A stretch of DNA of 18,422 bases from contig MGOE01000035.1 of the NCBI GenBank assembly GCA_001797035.1, positions 2,372-20,793 of the forward strand, read 5' to 3'. The DNA comes from Chloroflexi bacterium RBG_16_72_14. Its GTDB lineage: Bacteria > Chloroflexota > Limnocylindria > Limnocylindrales > CSP1-4. The position numbers were made by a program, and so were the translations under genes. This document shows positions 1 through 6,779 of the stretch, one piece after another (the stretch's first letter is position 1; each line of letters starts with the position of its first letter). The notes under the pieces were generated by a model. It saw nothing but the letters and a program-made list of their open reading frames with translations. It was not told the DNA's origin and did no database searches.

Positions 1-449
1 AGTCCGGCCGGTACGCCTTCATCGTCGCCAACTACGCGAACCCGGACATGGTCGGCCACACCGGCGTGTGGGACGCGACCATCCGGGGGTTGGCCACGAT
101 CGACGAGTGCCTCGGCCGGATCGTGGACGCGATTGCGCGCGTGGAGGCCGCCGATCCCGGCGGGCCCGGCGCGGTCCTGCTGGTGACCGCGGACCACGGC
201 AACGCCGACGAGCTGCGTGACGCCGCGGGCAACCCGATCACGGCGCACTCGCTCAACCCGGTGCCGCTGCTGGGGCTCGGCCGGTCGATCGCCGGGCGGT
301 CGCTGCGCGACGGGGTGCTCGCGGACGTCGCGCCGACGATCCTCGAGCTCGCCGGGCTGCCGCGCTGGGCGGGGATGACCGGGACCTCGCGCCTGGAATC
401 CTCGGACCGATGGCTCGCGGGGGCGTCGCCTCGGTCCTCGGAGGGATAA
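1..449 (+). CDS. gpmI: 2,3-bisphosphoglycerate-independent phosphoglycerate mutase, C-terminal part
   Basis: This is the last 149 residues of a cofactor-independent phosphoglycerate mutase, which interconverts 3- and 2-phosphoglycerate in the cytosol during glycolysis. The 5' end lies outside the window and the first complete codon is at position 3. Three alkaline-phosphatase-superfamily metal motifs are visible. NPDMVGHTG supplies an Asp and a His, TADHGNAD supplies an adjacent Asp-His pair, and AHSLNPVPLL supplies the last His. In characterised GpmI these five residues bind the two manganese ions. The end (ADVAPTILELAGLP, then MTGTSRL) is the usual GpmI C-terminus, so this end looks intact. 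The gene is followed by secG after 82 bases that contain a promoter-like element, so secG probably does not depend on it. Confidence 0.95.
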   Translation, partial: SGRYAFIVANYANPDMVGHTGVWDATIRGLATIDECLGRIVDAIARVEAADPGGPGAVLLVTADHGNADELRDAAGNPITAHSLNPVPLLGLGRSIAGRSLRDGVLADVAPTILELAGLPRWAGMTGTSRLESSDRWLAGASPRSSEG

Positions 450-488
450 CCGGAGGGCAGTCCGCCTGCCGGCCCCTCGCGCTCCGTC

Positions 489-497
489 TGCTACCAT
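489..497 (+). promoter_or_regulatory. Probable extended -10 promoter of secG
   Basis: TGC followed by TACCAT (hexamer 492-497) lies 34 bases before the secG start. It is one of the few AT-containing stretches in an otherwise GC-rich gap. No convincing -35 box is visible. The same TGC-TANNNT pattern precedes several other genes in the window. Confidence 0.5.
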
Positions 498-531
498 CCG
501 CAGCCGTCACCCAACGGAGGTCAGCCAACCC

Positions 532-747
532 GTGGATCCGATCCTGGCCATCGGCCAGATCCTGTTGAGCATCGCCCTGATCACCGCGATCCTGATGCAG
601 GCGCGCGGCACGGGGCTGTCCGGCACGTTCGGCGGCGACTCGGCCGTCTACCGCAGCCGCCGGGGCATCGAGAAGCGGCTGTGGCAGTTCACGCTCGTGC
701 TGCTGGTGCTGTTCGTCCTGTTCGCGCTGGTCTCGTTCGTCGGCTAG
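532..747 (+). CDS. secG: Preprotein translocase subunit SecG
   Basis: A 71-residue SecG, the small accessory subunit of the SecYEG channel that assists SecA-driven protein export across the cytoplasmic membrane. Two hydrophobic helices are visible, at roughly residues 2-22 and 49-70. They flank the conserved loop with LMQARGTGLSGTFGG and SRRGIEKRLW, the family hallmark. The length is normal for SecG. The start is GTG at 532, supported by a GGAGG at 516-520 with 11-base spacing. The solute-binding protein gene begins 46 bases downstream with its own ribosome-binding site and no obvious promoter, so the two may be co-transcribed. Confidence 0.95.
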   Translation: MDPILAIGQILLSIALITAILMQARGTGLSGTFGGDSAVYRSRRGIEKRLWQFTLVLLVLFVLFALVSFVG

Positions 748-793
748 GCCCGGTCCCGCACCGGCCCGCTCGTCACCGGAGAGGCCAGCCTCG

Positions 794-2515
794 ATGAACC
801 GCCGCGACCACGCGGTCGTCCTGATCCTCGTCCTCCTGCTCGTCGGCCTCGGTGGCGTCCTCGCGCTGCCCAAGGCACCGGCCGCGGAGGTCGAGGCCAC
901 CCCGACGCCGGAGCCCACGCTGCCGCCGCCCGCGACCTATCGCGAGGGCGTGGTGGGTGTGCCGGCCTCGATCACGCCGATCACCGCGCGCTCGCGGGCC
1001 GAGCGGACGCTGGTCGGGCTGATCTTCAGCGGCCTCGTCCGGCTGGGGCCGGACGGGGGGTTCGAGCCGGACCTCGCGACGTCGTGGACGACCGACGAGA
1101 GCGGCCAGACCTGGACGTTCCGCCTCCGCGAGGACGTCACCTGGCAGGACGGCGTCCCCGTCACCTCGGACGACGTGGTGTTCACCGTCGAGGCGCTCAA
1201 GAGCCCGGACGCCGTGGGCGCGGTGGCGTCGTCGTGGGCCGAGGTCGAGGTCGCGGCGGTCGGCGAGCACACCGTCCAGTTCACGCTCCAGACGCCGATC
1301 GCCGGGTTCCTCGCGGCGGCGACCCAGCCGCTGCTGCCGGCCCACCTGCTCGCCGACGTCCCGTTCGCGGACCTTGCCACCGGCGAGTTCGCGACGCTCC
1401 CGGTGGGCACGGGTCCGTACGTGCTCGCCGAGCTCGACGACGAGCGGGCCGTCCTGGTGCCGGCCGCCCTGCTGCCGCCCCCGGTGGAGGAGCCGGAGTC
1501 GTCACCCACGCTCGATCCGTTCGCCACGCCGGTGCCCTCCGCCACGCCGACGCGGCCGGTGCCGTACCTGGAACGGATCGAGGTCCGCTTCTACGAGGAC
1601 GCGGCCGCGCTGGCCGCGGCGCTCGAGTCGGGCCAGGTGGACGGGGCCACCGGGCTGCCGGTGGAGCAGGCGACGGCCCTGGAGGGCGAGGAGGGCATCG
1701 AGCGCATCGCCTACCCGACGACCACGCTGTCGGCGGTCATGCTCAACCTCCGGCCATCCCACCCGGAGCTCGACGACGCGCGCGTCCGGAAGGCGCTCCT
1801 GGCGTCGATCGACCGCGACGCGCTCGTAGGGACAGTCCTGGGCGGCGACGCGGAGCGGGCCGACGCGCTGGTCCCGCCGGCCTCGTGGGCGTTCGACGCG
1901 GCCTCCGCCCCGCCGGTGGCGTTCGACCGCAAGCAGGCCAACACCCTGCTCAGAGACGCGGGCTGGAAGCTCTCCGACGGCGCCTGGACCGCGCCGCGCG
2001 GCAAGGAGCGGTACAGGGCCGAGATCCTGACGGTGCCGGCCGCGGCGAGCCCCCGGCTGGCGGCGACGGCCGCCTACGTGCGCAACGCCTGGACGAGGCT
2101 CGGCCTGGCGGTGGACCTCGTGGAGCTGCCGGCCGCCGAGCTCGTGGAGCGGCTCCGGGCGGGCACGTACACGGCGGCCGTGGTGGACATCGCGATGGGC
2201 CTCGAGCCGGACGTCTTCCCGTTGCTCGCGTCGTCGCAGGTCCGCGCGTCCGGGTCGAACCTGTCGGGCTACCAGGACCCGGCGCTGGACAAGCTGCTGG
2301 AGGCCGCGCGCGCCGTCGGCACGCCCGAGACGCGGACGGCGGCCTGGAAGGCGCTGCTGGCCGGCCTGGCGGAGCGCCAGCCCATCCTGCCGCTTGCCTG
2401 GAGCACGGAGGTCATGTTCGCGCGGGGCCTCGACGGGATGGCTCCGAGGCTCATCGCGACCCCCGGGGACCGGTTCTGGGATGTGCTAGGATGGCGCCTC
2501 GCCACGGACCGGTAA
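794..2515 (+). CDS. ABC transporter substrate-binding protein, family 5 (peptide/nickel type)
   Basis: A 573-residue extracytoplasmic solute-binding protein of the SBP_bac_5 (oligopeptide/dipeptide/nickel) family, expected to deliver a ligand to an ABC permease. The family N-lobe signature is clear: LIFSGLVRLGPDGGFEPDLA, a SW, then WTFRLREDVTWQDGVPVTSDDVVFT at about residues 76-131. Residues 7-25 form one hydrophobic segment with no lipobox cysteine, so the protein is either secreted or held by an uncleaved N-terminal anchor. A Pro/Thr-rich linker follows at about 35-48. A second Pro/Ser/Thr-rich stretch interrupts the fold at about 224-257. The ATG at 794 is preceded by GGAGAGG at 778-784. 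No permease or ATPase gene is adjacent, so the ligand cannot be inferred. The last codons contain the probable promoter of the downstream tRNA-Leu. Confidence 0.88.
   Translation: MNRRDHAVVLILVLLLVGLGGVLALPKAPAAEVEATPTPEPTLPPPATYREGVVGVPASITPITARSRAERTLVGLIFSGLVRLGPDGGFEPDLATSWTTDESGQTWTFRLREDVTWQDGVPVTSDDVVFTVEALKSPDAVGAVASSWAEVEVAAVGEHTVQFTLQTPIAGFLAAATQPLLPAHLLADVPFADLATGEFATLPVGTGPYVLAELDDERAVLVPAALLPPPVEEPESSPTLDPFATPVPSATPTRPVPYLERIEVRFYEDAAALAAALESGQVDGATGLPVEQATALEGEEGIERIAYPTTTLSAVMLNLRPSHPELDDARVRKALLASIDRDALVGTVLGGDAERADALVPPASWAFDAASAPPVAFDRKQANTLLRDAGWKLSDGAWTAPRGKERYRAEILTVPAAASPRLAATAAYVRNAWTRLGLAVDLVELPAAELVERLRAGTYTAAVVDIAMGLEPDVFPLLASSQVRASGSNLSGYQDPALDKLLEAARAVGTPETRTAAWKALLAGLAERQPILPLAWSTEVMFARGLDGMAPRLIATPGDRFWDVLGWRLATDR
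2484..2492 (+). promoter_or_regulatory. Probable extended -10 promoter of tRNA-Leu(CAG), inside the preceding coding sequence
   Basis: TGC-TAGGAT (hexamer 2487-2492) lies within the final codons of the solute-binding protein gene, 56 bases before the tRNA. It forces the codons GTG CTA GGA. CTA is unusual in this gene, where leucine is otherwise mainly CTG or CTC. That supports selection for the promoter sequence. Confidence 0.5.
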
Positions 2516-2548
2516 GCCCTCGGGCGCGCCGATCGGTGGCCGAGTCGG

Positions 2549-2634
2549 GCCGAGGTGGCGGAATGGTAGACGCGCTAGGTTCAGGACCTAGTGGCCGCAA
2601 GGTCGTGTGGGTTCGAGTCCCTCCCTCGGTACCA
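2549..2634 (+). tRNA. tRNA-Leu(CAG)
   Basis: An 86-base class II tRNA. The acceptor stem GCCGAGG pairs with CCTCGGT (one G-T pair), followed by discriminator A and an encoded CCA. The anticodon stem CTAGG/CCTAG (2575-2579/2587-2591) encloses TTCAGGA, giving anticodon CAG at 2582-2584, which reads CUG. A long variable arm and the T-loop TTCGAGT are present. Confidence 0.96.
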
Positions 2635-2673
2635 GGGCCCACCGGGCCCGCCGGCTCGGACAGCTGCATACGG

Positions 2674-2758
2674 GCCCAGGTGGCGGAATTGGTATACGCG
2701 TACGTTTGAGGGGCGTATGAGGCAACTCATCCGGGTTCAAGTCCCGGCCTGGGCACCA
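2674..2758 (+). tRNA. tRNA-Leu(GAG)
   Basis: An 85-base class II tRNA. The acceptor stem GCCCAGG pairs with CCTGGGC, then A and an encoded CCA. The anticodon loop TTGAGGG (2706-2712) gives GAG at 2708-2710, which reads CUC and CUU. It lies 39 bases after tRNA-Leu(CAG) and is probably co-transcribed with it. Confidence 0.96.
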
Positions 2759-2774
2759 CTCTCCTGACCTCATG

Positions 2775-2805
2775 CGGGCGGCCGGTCGGCCGCCCGTTCG
2801 TGTTT
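2775..2805 (+). terminator. Hairpin with T-rich tail after the tRNA-Leu pair
   Basis: A perfect 9-bp stem (CGGGCGGCC, 2775-2783, with GGCCGCCCG, 2788-2796) and a GGTC loop, followed by TTCGTGTTT. This is the form of a factor-independent terminator in a GC-rich genome. The same TTCGTGT tail follows the hairpin at 6684-6707. tRNA-Val begins only 24 bases later. Confidence 0.65.
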
Positions 2806-2829
2806 CAGCCCTCGTCGGTCCGGCCCATC

Positions 2830-2906
<77 letters not shown>

Positions 2907-2915
2907 CCCCCGGGA

Positions 2916-2935
2916 GTCAGGCGTAGCGCTCTGAC
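2916..2935. repeat. Inverted repeat at the convergent end of tRNA-Val and the 36-residue peptide gene
   Basis: GTCAGGCG and CGC-T-CTGAC pair (8 bp with one bulged T) around TAG. The repeat overlaps the stop codon of the minus-strand peptide gene and sits 9 bases after tRNA-Val. It could help terminate both transcripts. It has no T-tract. Confidence 0.3.
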
Positions 2936-3027
2936 TCGTGGTCGAGGTGGCGGACGCCGACGATCACCGGCGTGACAAGGGCCGCCGTCGCAAGCAGCAT
3001 CTGGAGCAGGGTCACGAGGTTGTTCAC
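2917..3027 (-). CDS. Putative 36-residue single-helix membrane peptide
   Basis: Not recognised. A GTG start at 3027 gives 36 residues: a short polar start (NN), one hydrophobic segment at about residues 3-25 (LVTLLQMLLATAALVTPVIVGV), and a charged end (RHLDHESERYA). The sequence predicts a small membrane peptide with a cytoplasmic-type tail. Support comes from GGGAGA at 3042-3037, 9 bases from the start, and from strongly GC-biased third codon positions typical of genes here. The reading frame also extends upstream to an ATG at 3135, but that extension looks non-coding (Arg/Gly/Pro-rich) and lacks the good ribosome-binding site. It converges on tRNA-Val. No function can be assigned. Confidence 0.45.
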   Translation of the reverse strand: MNNLVTLLQMLLATAALVTPVIVGVRHLDHESERYA

Positions 3028-3172
3028 GAGGGTGTGTCTCCCGACGCCGGGGCAAGGACGCGGCCCCGCTGCCTCGATCGTCGGGCCGACGCGCCCGCGG
3101 CTCCATCGTCGAACGCCGATCGCGGGGATGGACATCCGTCACTGACGGCGGGGTCGGGCCGACGACGTGCGG

Positions 3173-4423
3173 TCAGGGCAGCGAGTCGAGCGGCAGGGTC
3201 CACACGGCGGCAGGCCGCGGCTCCTCCGGCGCGGCCCAACCGGTGCCGATCGCGAGCGCGATCCCGTGGCCGATCACCACCCGATCGACCGACCCGGCCT
3301 CGGGCCGCAGGACGAGCACCCAGTCGCCGCCGCCGCTCCCGGACCAGACGAGGCCGTTGTCGTCGACGAGCAGGTAGCGGTCGTCGAGCCCGACGATGTC
3401 GCGGACCCCTTCGACGTCCGGCGGCAGGGTCGCGGGCTCCCAGCCGACCCCGTCCGAGGAGCGCCAGGCCGCGCCCGGCGCCAGGTCGTCACCCGACCAG
3501 CCGGCGGCAAGCAGGCCACCCGGTCCGCTCGCCACGACGTCCAGGGTGCCGAGCGGGCCCAGCTGCGTCGCCGTCCACGCCCGGCCGTCGGACGAGGTCC
3601 ACGCCATCGGCACGTGGCTCAGGCACTCGGTCCGCCCGACGGCGACGACGGTCCGGCCGATCGTGGCGAGGTCGTACATCGCCCCGGCGCGCAGGGCATT
3701 CCCCCTGGCACGCGTCCAACGCCGGCCATCGGGCGAGACCCAGGCCGCCGAGACGCCGACGCCCGCGCCCGTGTTCTTGCCGCCGACCGCCACGAACCCG
3801 TCGCCGAACGCGGTCACCGCCAGCACCGGGCCGAAGTCGAAGGCGGAGCCCCGGCCCCGCAAGGTCCACTCCGCGCCGTTCGGTGACCACCATGTCGCGC
3901 CCCCGTCGCCTGATGGCTCCGACTCGCATGTGTCGACGAGCCGCGCCAGCGTGCCCGCCTGGCGCGGTCGCGAGCCGACCGCGACGAACCCGGCGGCACC
4001 GAGGGCAAGGTCCTGCAGCCGGGCTCCCGCTCGACCCGGGAGCAGGCCGCCCGGCGTCCAGGCCGAGCCATTCACCGAGGTGAGCACGCGGACGTCTGGT
4101 CTGCCCATGCCCACGTCGCCGTTGAGGACGGCGAGGAAGCCCGACGGGGTCGCGACGAGCGCCTCGACCCCTGGGTCGCCCGGGAACGGACCGGGATCCC
4201 CAACGGGCATCCACGCGGGCGGCTCGCCAGGCGAGGGCGATGCCCATGCCGACGGCGTGGGCATGGGCGCGAACGTGGCCCCCGGTGGCTCCGACTCACG
4301 GGCCGGAGTCGCCCCCGCAGTGGGCAAGGGCGACGGCGATACGGTTGGAGATGTCGTCGAGCATGCCGCGATCGCCATCGCGAGGATGACGGTCGGCATG
4401 CCGCCGGCCCGGCGAGGCGCCAC
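3173..4423 (-). CDS. Predicted lipoprotein with six Asp-box (BNR-like) repeats, beta-propeller
   Basis: A 416-residue protein with a short signal peptide ending in the lipobox IAAC (Cys21). It is predicted to be lipid-anchored on the outer face of the membrane. A Pro/Ser/Thr-rich tether follows at about 22-70. Six repeats of the form W-x-S-x-(D/N)-G-x-x-W occur at about residues 114-122, 177-186, 227-236, 274-283, 319-328 and 359-368. Each is preceded by a strand like GFVAVG (for example at 145-150 and 209-214). This is the pattern of Asp-box blades in a six-bladed beta-propeller, as in sialidase/BNR and photosystem-stability-factor-like proteins. No catalytic residues are evident and the ligand is unknown. 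The GTG start at 4423 has GGGGTG 8 bases upstream. An ATG at 4399 is possible but leaves only 12 residues before the Cys. The gene is divergent from lemA. Confidence 0.8.
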   Translation of the reverse strand: MAPRRAGGMPTVILAMAIAACSTTSPTVSPSPLPTAGATPARESEPPGATFAPMPTPSAWASPSPGEPPAWMPVGDPGPFPGDPGVEALVATPSGFLAVLNGDVGMGRPDVRVLTSVNGSAWTPGGLLPGRAGARLQDLALGAAGFVAVGSRPRQAGTLARLVDTCESEPSGDGGATWWSPNGAEWTLRGRGSAFDFGPVLAVTAFGDGFVAVGGKNTGAGVGVSAAWVSPDGRRWTRARGNALRAGAMYDLATIGRTVVAVGRTECLSHVPMAWTSSDGRAWTATQLGPLGTLDVVASGPGGLLAAGWSGDDLAPGAAWRSSDGVGWEPATLPPDVEGVRDIVGLDDRYLLVDDNGLVWSGSGGGDWVLVLRPEAGSVDRVVIGHGIALAIGTGWAAPEEPRPAAVWTLPLDSLP

Positions 4424-4535
4424 GGCAAGTGCACCCCGAGCGATTCGTCCGAATGCGCATCGTTGCCCGCGTATCGCGGTGCCGCCAGTGCCGAAGGGCG
4501 TGCCGCCGAGGGCAATCCGCAGCCCGGGCGCGCGC

Positions 4536-4541
4536 TATGCT
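4536..4541 (+). promoter_or_regulatory. Probable -10 element of the lemA-htpX operon
   Basis: TATGCT preceded by CGC lies 40 bases before the lemA start. It matches TANNNT but lacks the TG of the extended form seen elsewhere in the window. No -35 box is clear. Confidence 0.4.
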
Positions 4542-4581
4542 GGTTCGCGGCGCGTGCTCGCGCTTGACTCGAGGAGACCGC

Positions 4582-5151
4582 ATGGATCTCACGCTGATCA
4601 TCATCATCGCGATCATCGTCGTGGTGGTCGTCGCCGTCGTCGGCCTGTACAACGGCCTGGTCACGCGGCGCAACCGGATCGACGAGGCGTTCGCCCAGAT
4701 CGAAGTCCAGCTCAAGCGCCGGCACGACCTGATCCCGAACCTCATCAACGCCGTGAAGGGCTACATGGGGTTCGAGCAGAGCGTCCTCACCAAGGTCACC
4801 GAGGCGCGTGCGAACGCCGTGGCTGCCGGGGCCCAGGGCCCGCACGACCAGGCGCAGGCCGAGAACATGCTGACGGGCGCCCTCCGGTCGCTGTTCGCCG
4901 TCGTCGAGAACTACCCGGACCTCAAGGCGAACCAGAACGTCATGCAGCTCCAGGAGGAGCTGACCACGACCGAGAACCAGATCAGCTTCTCGCGCCAGCA
5001 CTACAACGCGACGGTCCTGGACTACAACAACACGATCCAGACGATCCCGAGCGTGCTGATCGCGGGCCCGCTGGGGTTCACGAAGCGCGAGTTCTTCGAC
5101 GCGGAGCCGGAGGCGGCACAGGTCCCCAACGTCGACCTCAGCCTCGGCTGA
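4582..5151 (+). CDS. lemA: LemA family protein
   Basis: A 189-residue LemA-family protein. One N-terminal transmembrane segment (about residues 4-25, very Ile/Val-rich) is followed by a helical domain. That domain carries the family core YNGLVTRRNRIDEAFAQIEVQLKRRHDLIPNLI, with further conserved positions in SLFAVVENYPDLKANQN and the ENQISFSRQHYN segment. The C-terminus has the usual NTIQTIPS-to-FF pattern. LemA proteins are membrane-anchored with an ill-defined role and are frequently encoded beside the HtpX protease, as here (31-base gap). The ATG at 4582 has GAGGAG at 4571-4576. The frame is open further upstream, but that stretch lacks a comparable site and contains the probable promoter. 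Confidence 0.93.
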   Translation: MDLTLIIIIAIIVVVVVAVVGLYNGLVTRRNRIDEAFAQIEVQLKRRHDLIPNLINAVKGYMGFEQSVLTKVTEARANAVAAGAQGPHDQAQAENMLTGALRSLFAVVENYPDLKANQNVMQLQEELTTTENQISFSRQHYNATVLDYNNTIQTIPSVLIAGPLGFTKREFFDAEPEAAQVPNVDLSLG

Positions 5152-5182
5152 GACGCGGCGCGCCCGCGCCTGAGCCCGCTCC

Positions 5183-6169
5183 ATGGCGACCTTCTACGAC
5201 CAGATCGGGGCGAACCGACGCAACTCGGTCCTCCTCGCGCTGGCGGTCATCGTGCTCCTCGGCCTCCTCGGGCTGTTCATCGGCTGGGCGGTCACGGGTG
5301 ATCCCGCGGCCGCCCTGCCGTCGACCGCCCTTGCCATCGGGGTGGGCCTGGTCGCCTCGCTGTTCTCGTACTACCTGGGCGCCTCGCTGGTGCTCACGGT
5401 CTCGGGCGCCAAGGAGGTCACCGCCCAGACGCAGCCGCAGCTGATCAACGTCGTCCAGGAGATGGCGCTGGCGGCCAACGTCCCGATGCCCAAGGTCTAC
5501 CTGATCGACGACACGGCGCCCAATGCCTTCGCGACCGGCAGGGACCCGAAGCACGCGTCGGTGGCGATCACGGTCGGGCTGCTCCAGAAGCTGGACCGCG
5601 AGGAGCTCCAGGGCGTCATGGCCCACGAGCTGTCGCACGTGCGCAACTACGACATCCGGTTCTCGCTGATGGTCGGCGTGCTGGTGGGATCGATCGCCCT
5701 GCTGGCCGACTTCTTCCTGCGGTTCTCGTTCTGGGGCGGCGGCCGGCGCGGCTCGCGCGACCGGGACGGCGGCGCGCTCCAGGTGGTGATCTTCCTGGTC
5801 GCCATCGTGCTGGCCATCCTCGCCCCGATCATGGCCCGCATGGTCCAGATGGCGATCAGCCGCCAGCGCGAGTACCTCGCCGACGCGTCGGGCGTGGAGC
5901 TGACGCGCAACCCGGTGGGACTCCAGCAGGCCCTGGCCAAGATCGCGCTGGACCAGGAGCCGCTCGAGGTCGCGAACCGGGCCACCCAGCATCTCTACTT
6001 CGAGAACCCGATCAAGCACGCGGACAAGCGGTCGTCGGCGATGTTCTCGACCCATCCCCCGGTCGTCGACCGGATCAACCGGCTGCGCTCGCTGGGCGGC
6101 ATGGCCCCGGTCGCGAGCCCTGAGGACGTGTTCGGGATCCAACGCACGCCGGCGCTCCGACCCGAGTAG
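5183..6169 (+). CDS. htpX: Zinc metalloprotease HtpX homologue (M48)
   Basis: A 328-residue membrane-embedded M48B protease that degrades damaged or misassembled membrane proteins. Two N-terminal transmembrane helices (about 15-37 and 46-72) precede the catalytic region. The zinc motif HELSH is at residues 148-152, with Glu149 the catalytic base. After two more hydrophobic segments (about 163-182 and 199-220) comes REYLADASG, with Glu230 as the third zinc ligand. The family STHPP motif (MFSTHPPVVDRINRL) is present near the C-terminus, so all catalytic elements are intact. A Gly/Arg-rich loop (about 185-197) separates the last helices. The ATG at 5183 has only a poor ribosome-binding site, so translation may be coupled to lemA. 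Confidence 0.95.
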   Translation: MATFYDQIGANRRNSVLLALAVIVLLGLLGLFIGWAVTGDPAAALPSTALAIGVGLVASLFSYYLGASLVLTVSGAKEVTAQTQPQLINVVQEMALAANVPMPKVYLIDDTAPNAFATGRDPKHASVAITVGLLQKLDREELQGVMAHELSHVRNYDIRFSLMVGVLVGSIALLADFFLRFSFWGGGRRGSRDRDGGALQVVIFLVAIVLAILAPIMARMVQMAISRQREYLADASGVELTRNPVGLQQALAKIALDQEPLEVANRATQHLYFENPIKHADKRSSAMFSTHPPVVDRINRLRSLGGMAPVASPEDVFGIQRTPALRPE

Positions 6170-6198
6170 GGGAGGGCCCGCTCGGACGGCCGGCCGCC

Positions 6199-6228
6199 TT
6201 GTCGCCCGATCGAGCCCCGTGATATCCT
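6199..6228 (+). promoter_or_regulatory. Promoter of the tRNA-Phe-Gly-Gln-Cys cluster
   Basis: TTGTCG (6199-6204) and TATCCT (6223-6228) are separated by 18 bases, and TGA precedes the -10. This is the only element in the window with both a recognisable -35 and an extended -10. It lies 39 bases before tRNA-Phe. Confidence 0.6.
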
Positions 6229-6267
6229 CCGCCCCGCCGACGGGCTCCCACGGGGGCTCGGGACCGG

Positions 6268-6343
6268 GCCGAGATAGCTCAGTTGGTAGAGCACGCGACT
6301 GAAAATCGCGGTGTCGCCAGTTCGAATCTGGCTCTCGGCACCA
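6268..6343 (+). tRNA. tRNA-Phe(GAA)
   Basis: A 76-base tRNA. The acceptor stem GCCGAGA pairs with TCTCGGC, then A and an encoded CCA. The anticodon stem CGCGA/TCGCG encloses CTGAAAA, with anticodon GAA at 6301-6303. It is the first gene of a four-tRNA cluster. Confidence 0.97.
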
Positions 6344-6364
6344 ACCCACCGGTCGGTGCATCGA

Positions 6365-6440
6365 GCGGAAGTGGCTCAGTTGGTAGAGCATCACCTTGCC
6401 AAGGTGAGGGTCGCGGGTTCGAGTCCCGTCTTCCGCTCCA
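6365..6440 (+). tRNA. tRNA-Gly(GCC)
   Basis: A 76-base tRNA. The acceptor stem GCGGAAG pairs with CTTCCGC, then discriminator T and an encoded CCA. The anticodon stem TCACC/GGTGA encloses TTGCCAA, with anticodon GCC at 6398-6400. Confidence 0.97.
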
Positions 6441-6477
6441 CTCCCTCCCCAGGCCCGAGATCGACGCCCGGCACCGC

Positions 6478-6551
6478 TGCCCCTTCGTCTAGTGGTAGGA
6501 CAGCGGACTTTGGATCCGTTAGCCGAGGTTCGAATCCTCGAGGGGCAGCCA
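6478..6551 (+). tRNA. tRNA-Gln(TTG)
   Basis: A 74-base tRNA. The acceptor stem TGCCCCT pairs with AGGGGCA, then discriminator G and an encoded CCA. The anticodon stem GCGGA/TCCGT encloses CTTTGGA, with anticodon TTG at 6510-6512. Confidence 0.96.
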
Positions 6552-6564
6552 ACCTGGAGACATT

Positions 6565-6584
6565 GCCGGCGGGGCGTCGCCGGC
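6565..6584. repeat. Hairpin between tRNA-Gln and tRNA-Cys
   Basis: GCCGGCG (6565-6571) and CGCCGGC (6578-6584) can form a 7-bp stem with a 6-base loop. There is no T-tract. It is more likely a spacer structure used in processing or attenuation than a full terminator. Confidence 0.35.
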
Positions 6585-6590
6585 TCATCG

Positions 6591-6667
6591 GGCGACGTGG
6601 CGAAGTGGCCTAACGCGGGGGTCTGCAAAACCCTTATTCATCGGTTCGAATCCGATCGTCGCCTCCA
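6591..6667 (+). tRNA. tRNA-Cys(GCA)
   Basis: A 77-base tRNA. The acceptor stem GGCGACG pairs with CGTCGCC, then discriminator T and an encoded CCA. The anticodon stem GGGGT/ACCCT (one G-T pair) encloses CTGCAAA, with anticodon GCA at 6625-6627. Confidence 0.95.
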
Positions 6668-6683
6668 CAGCTCCAACGACCAC

Positions 6684-6715
6684 GGCCCGCCGCGCTGCCG
6701 GCGGGCCTTCGTGTG
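6684..6715 (+). terminator. Terminator of the four-tRNA cluster
   Basis: A perfect 9-bp stem (GGCCCGCCG, 6684-6692, with CGGCGGGCC, 6699-6707) and a 6-base loop, followed directly by TTCGTGTG. It is 17 bases after tRNA-Cys. The tail matches that of the hairpin at 2775-2796. Confidence 0.65.
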
Positions 6716-6779
6716 AGCGGCAGGGCAGCACCGGGCTCGTCAGGGGAGCGCCTCGTGGCCCGCCCGTGCCGTCCTCCAT

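Noticed and set aside
1084..2709. A second plus-strand open frame through the solute-binding protein gene and the first tRNA-Leu
   Set aside because: The product is Arg/Gly/Pro-rich and runs through a tRNA. The other frame has the SBP_bac_5 signatures.
3136..3148. Small inverted repeat CCGTC-ACT-GACGG after the lipoprotein gene
   Set aside because: Its stem is only five base pairs, with no T-tract, and it is too weak to call a terminator.
2938..4083. Plus-strand open frames opposite the Asp-box lipoprotein
   Set aside because: They are low-complexity Arg/Pro/Ala translations. The minus-strand frame has a lipobox and six regular repeats.
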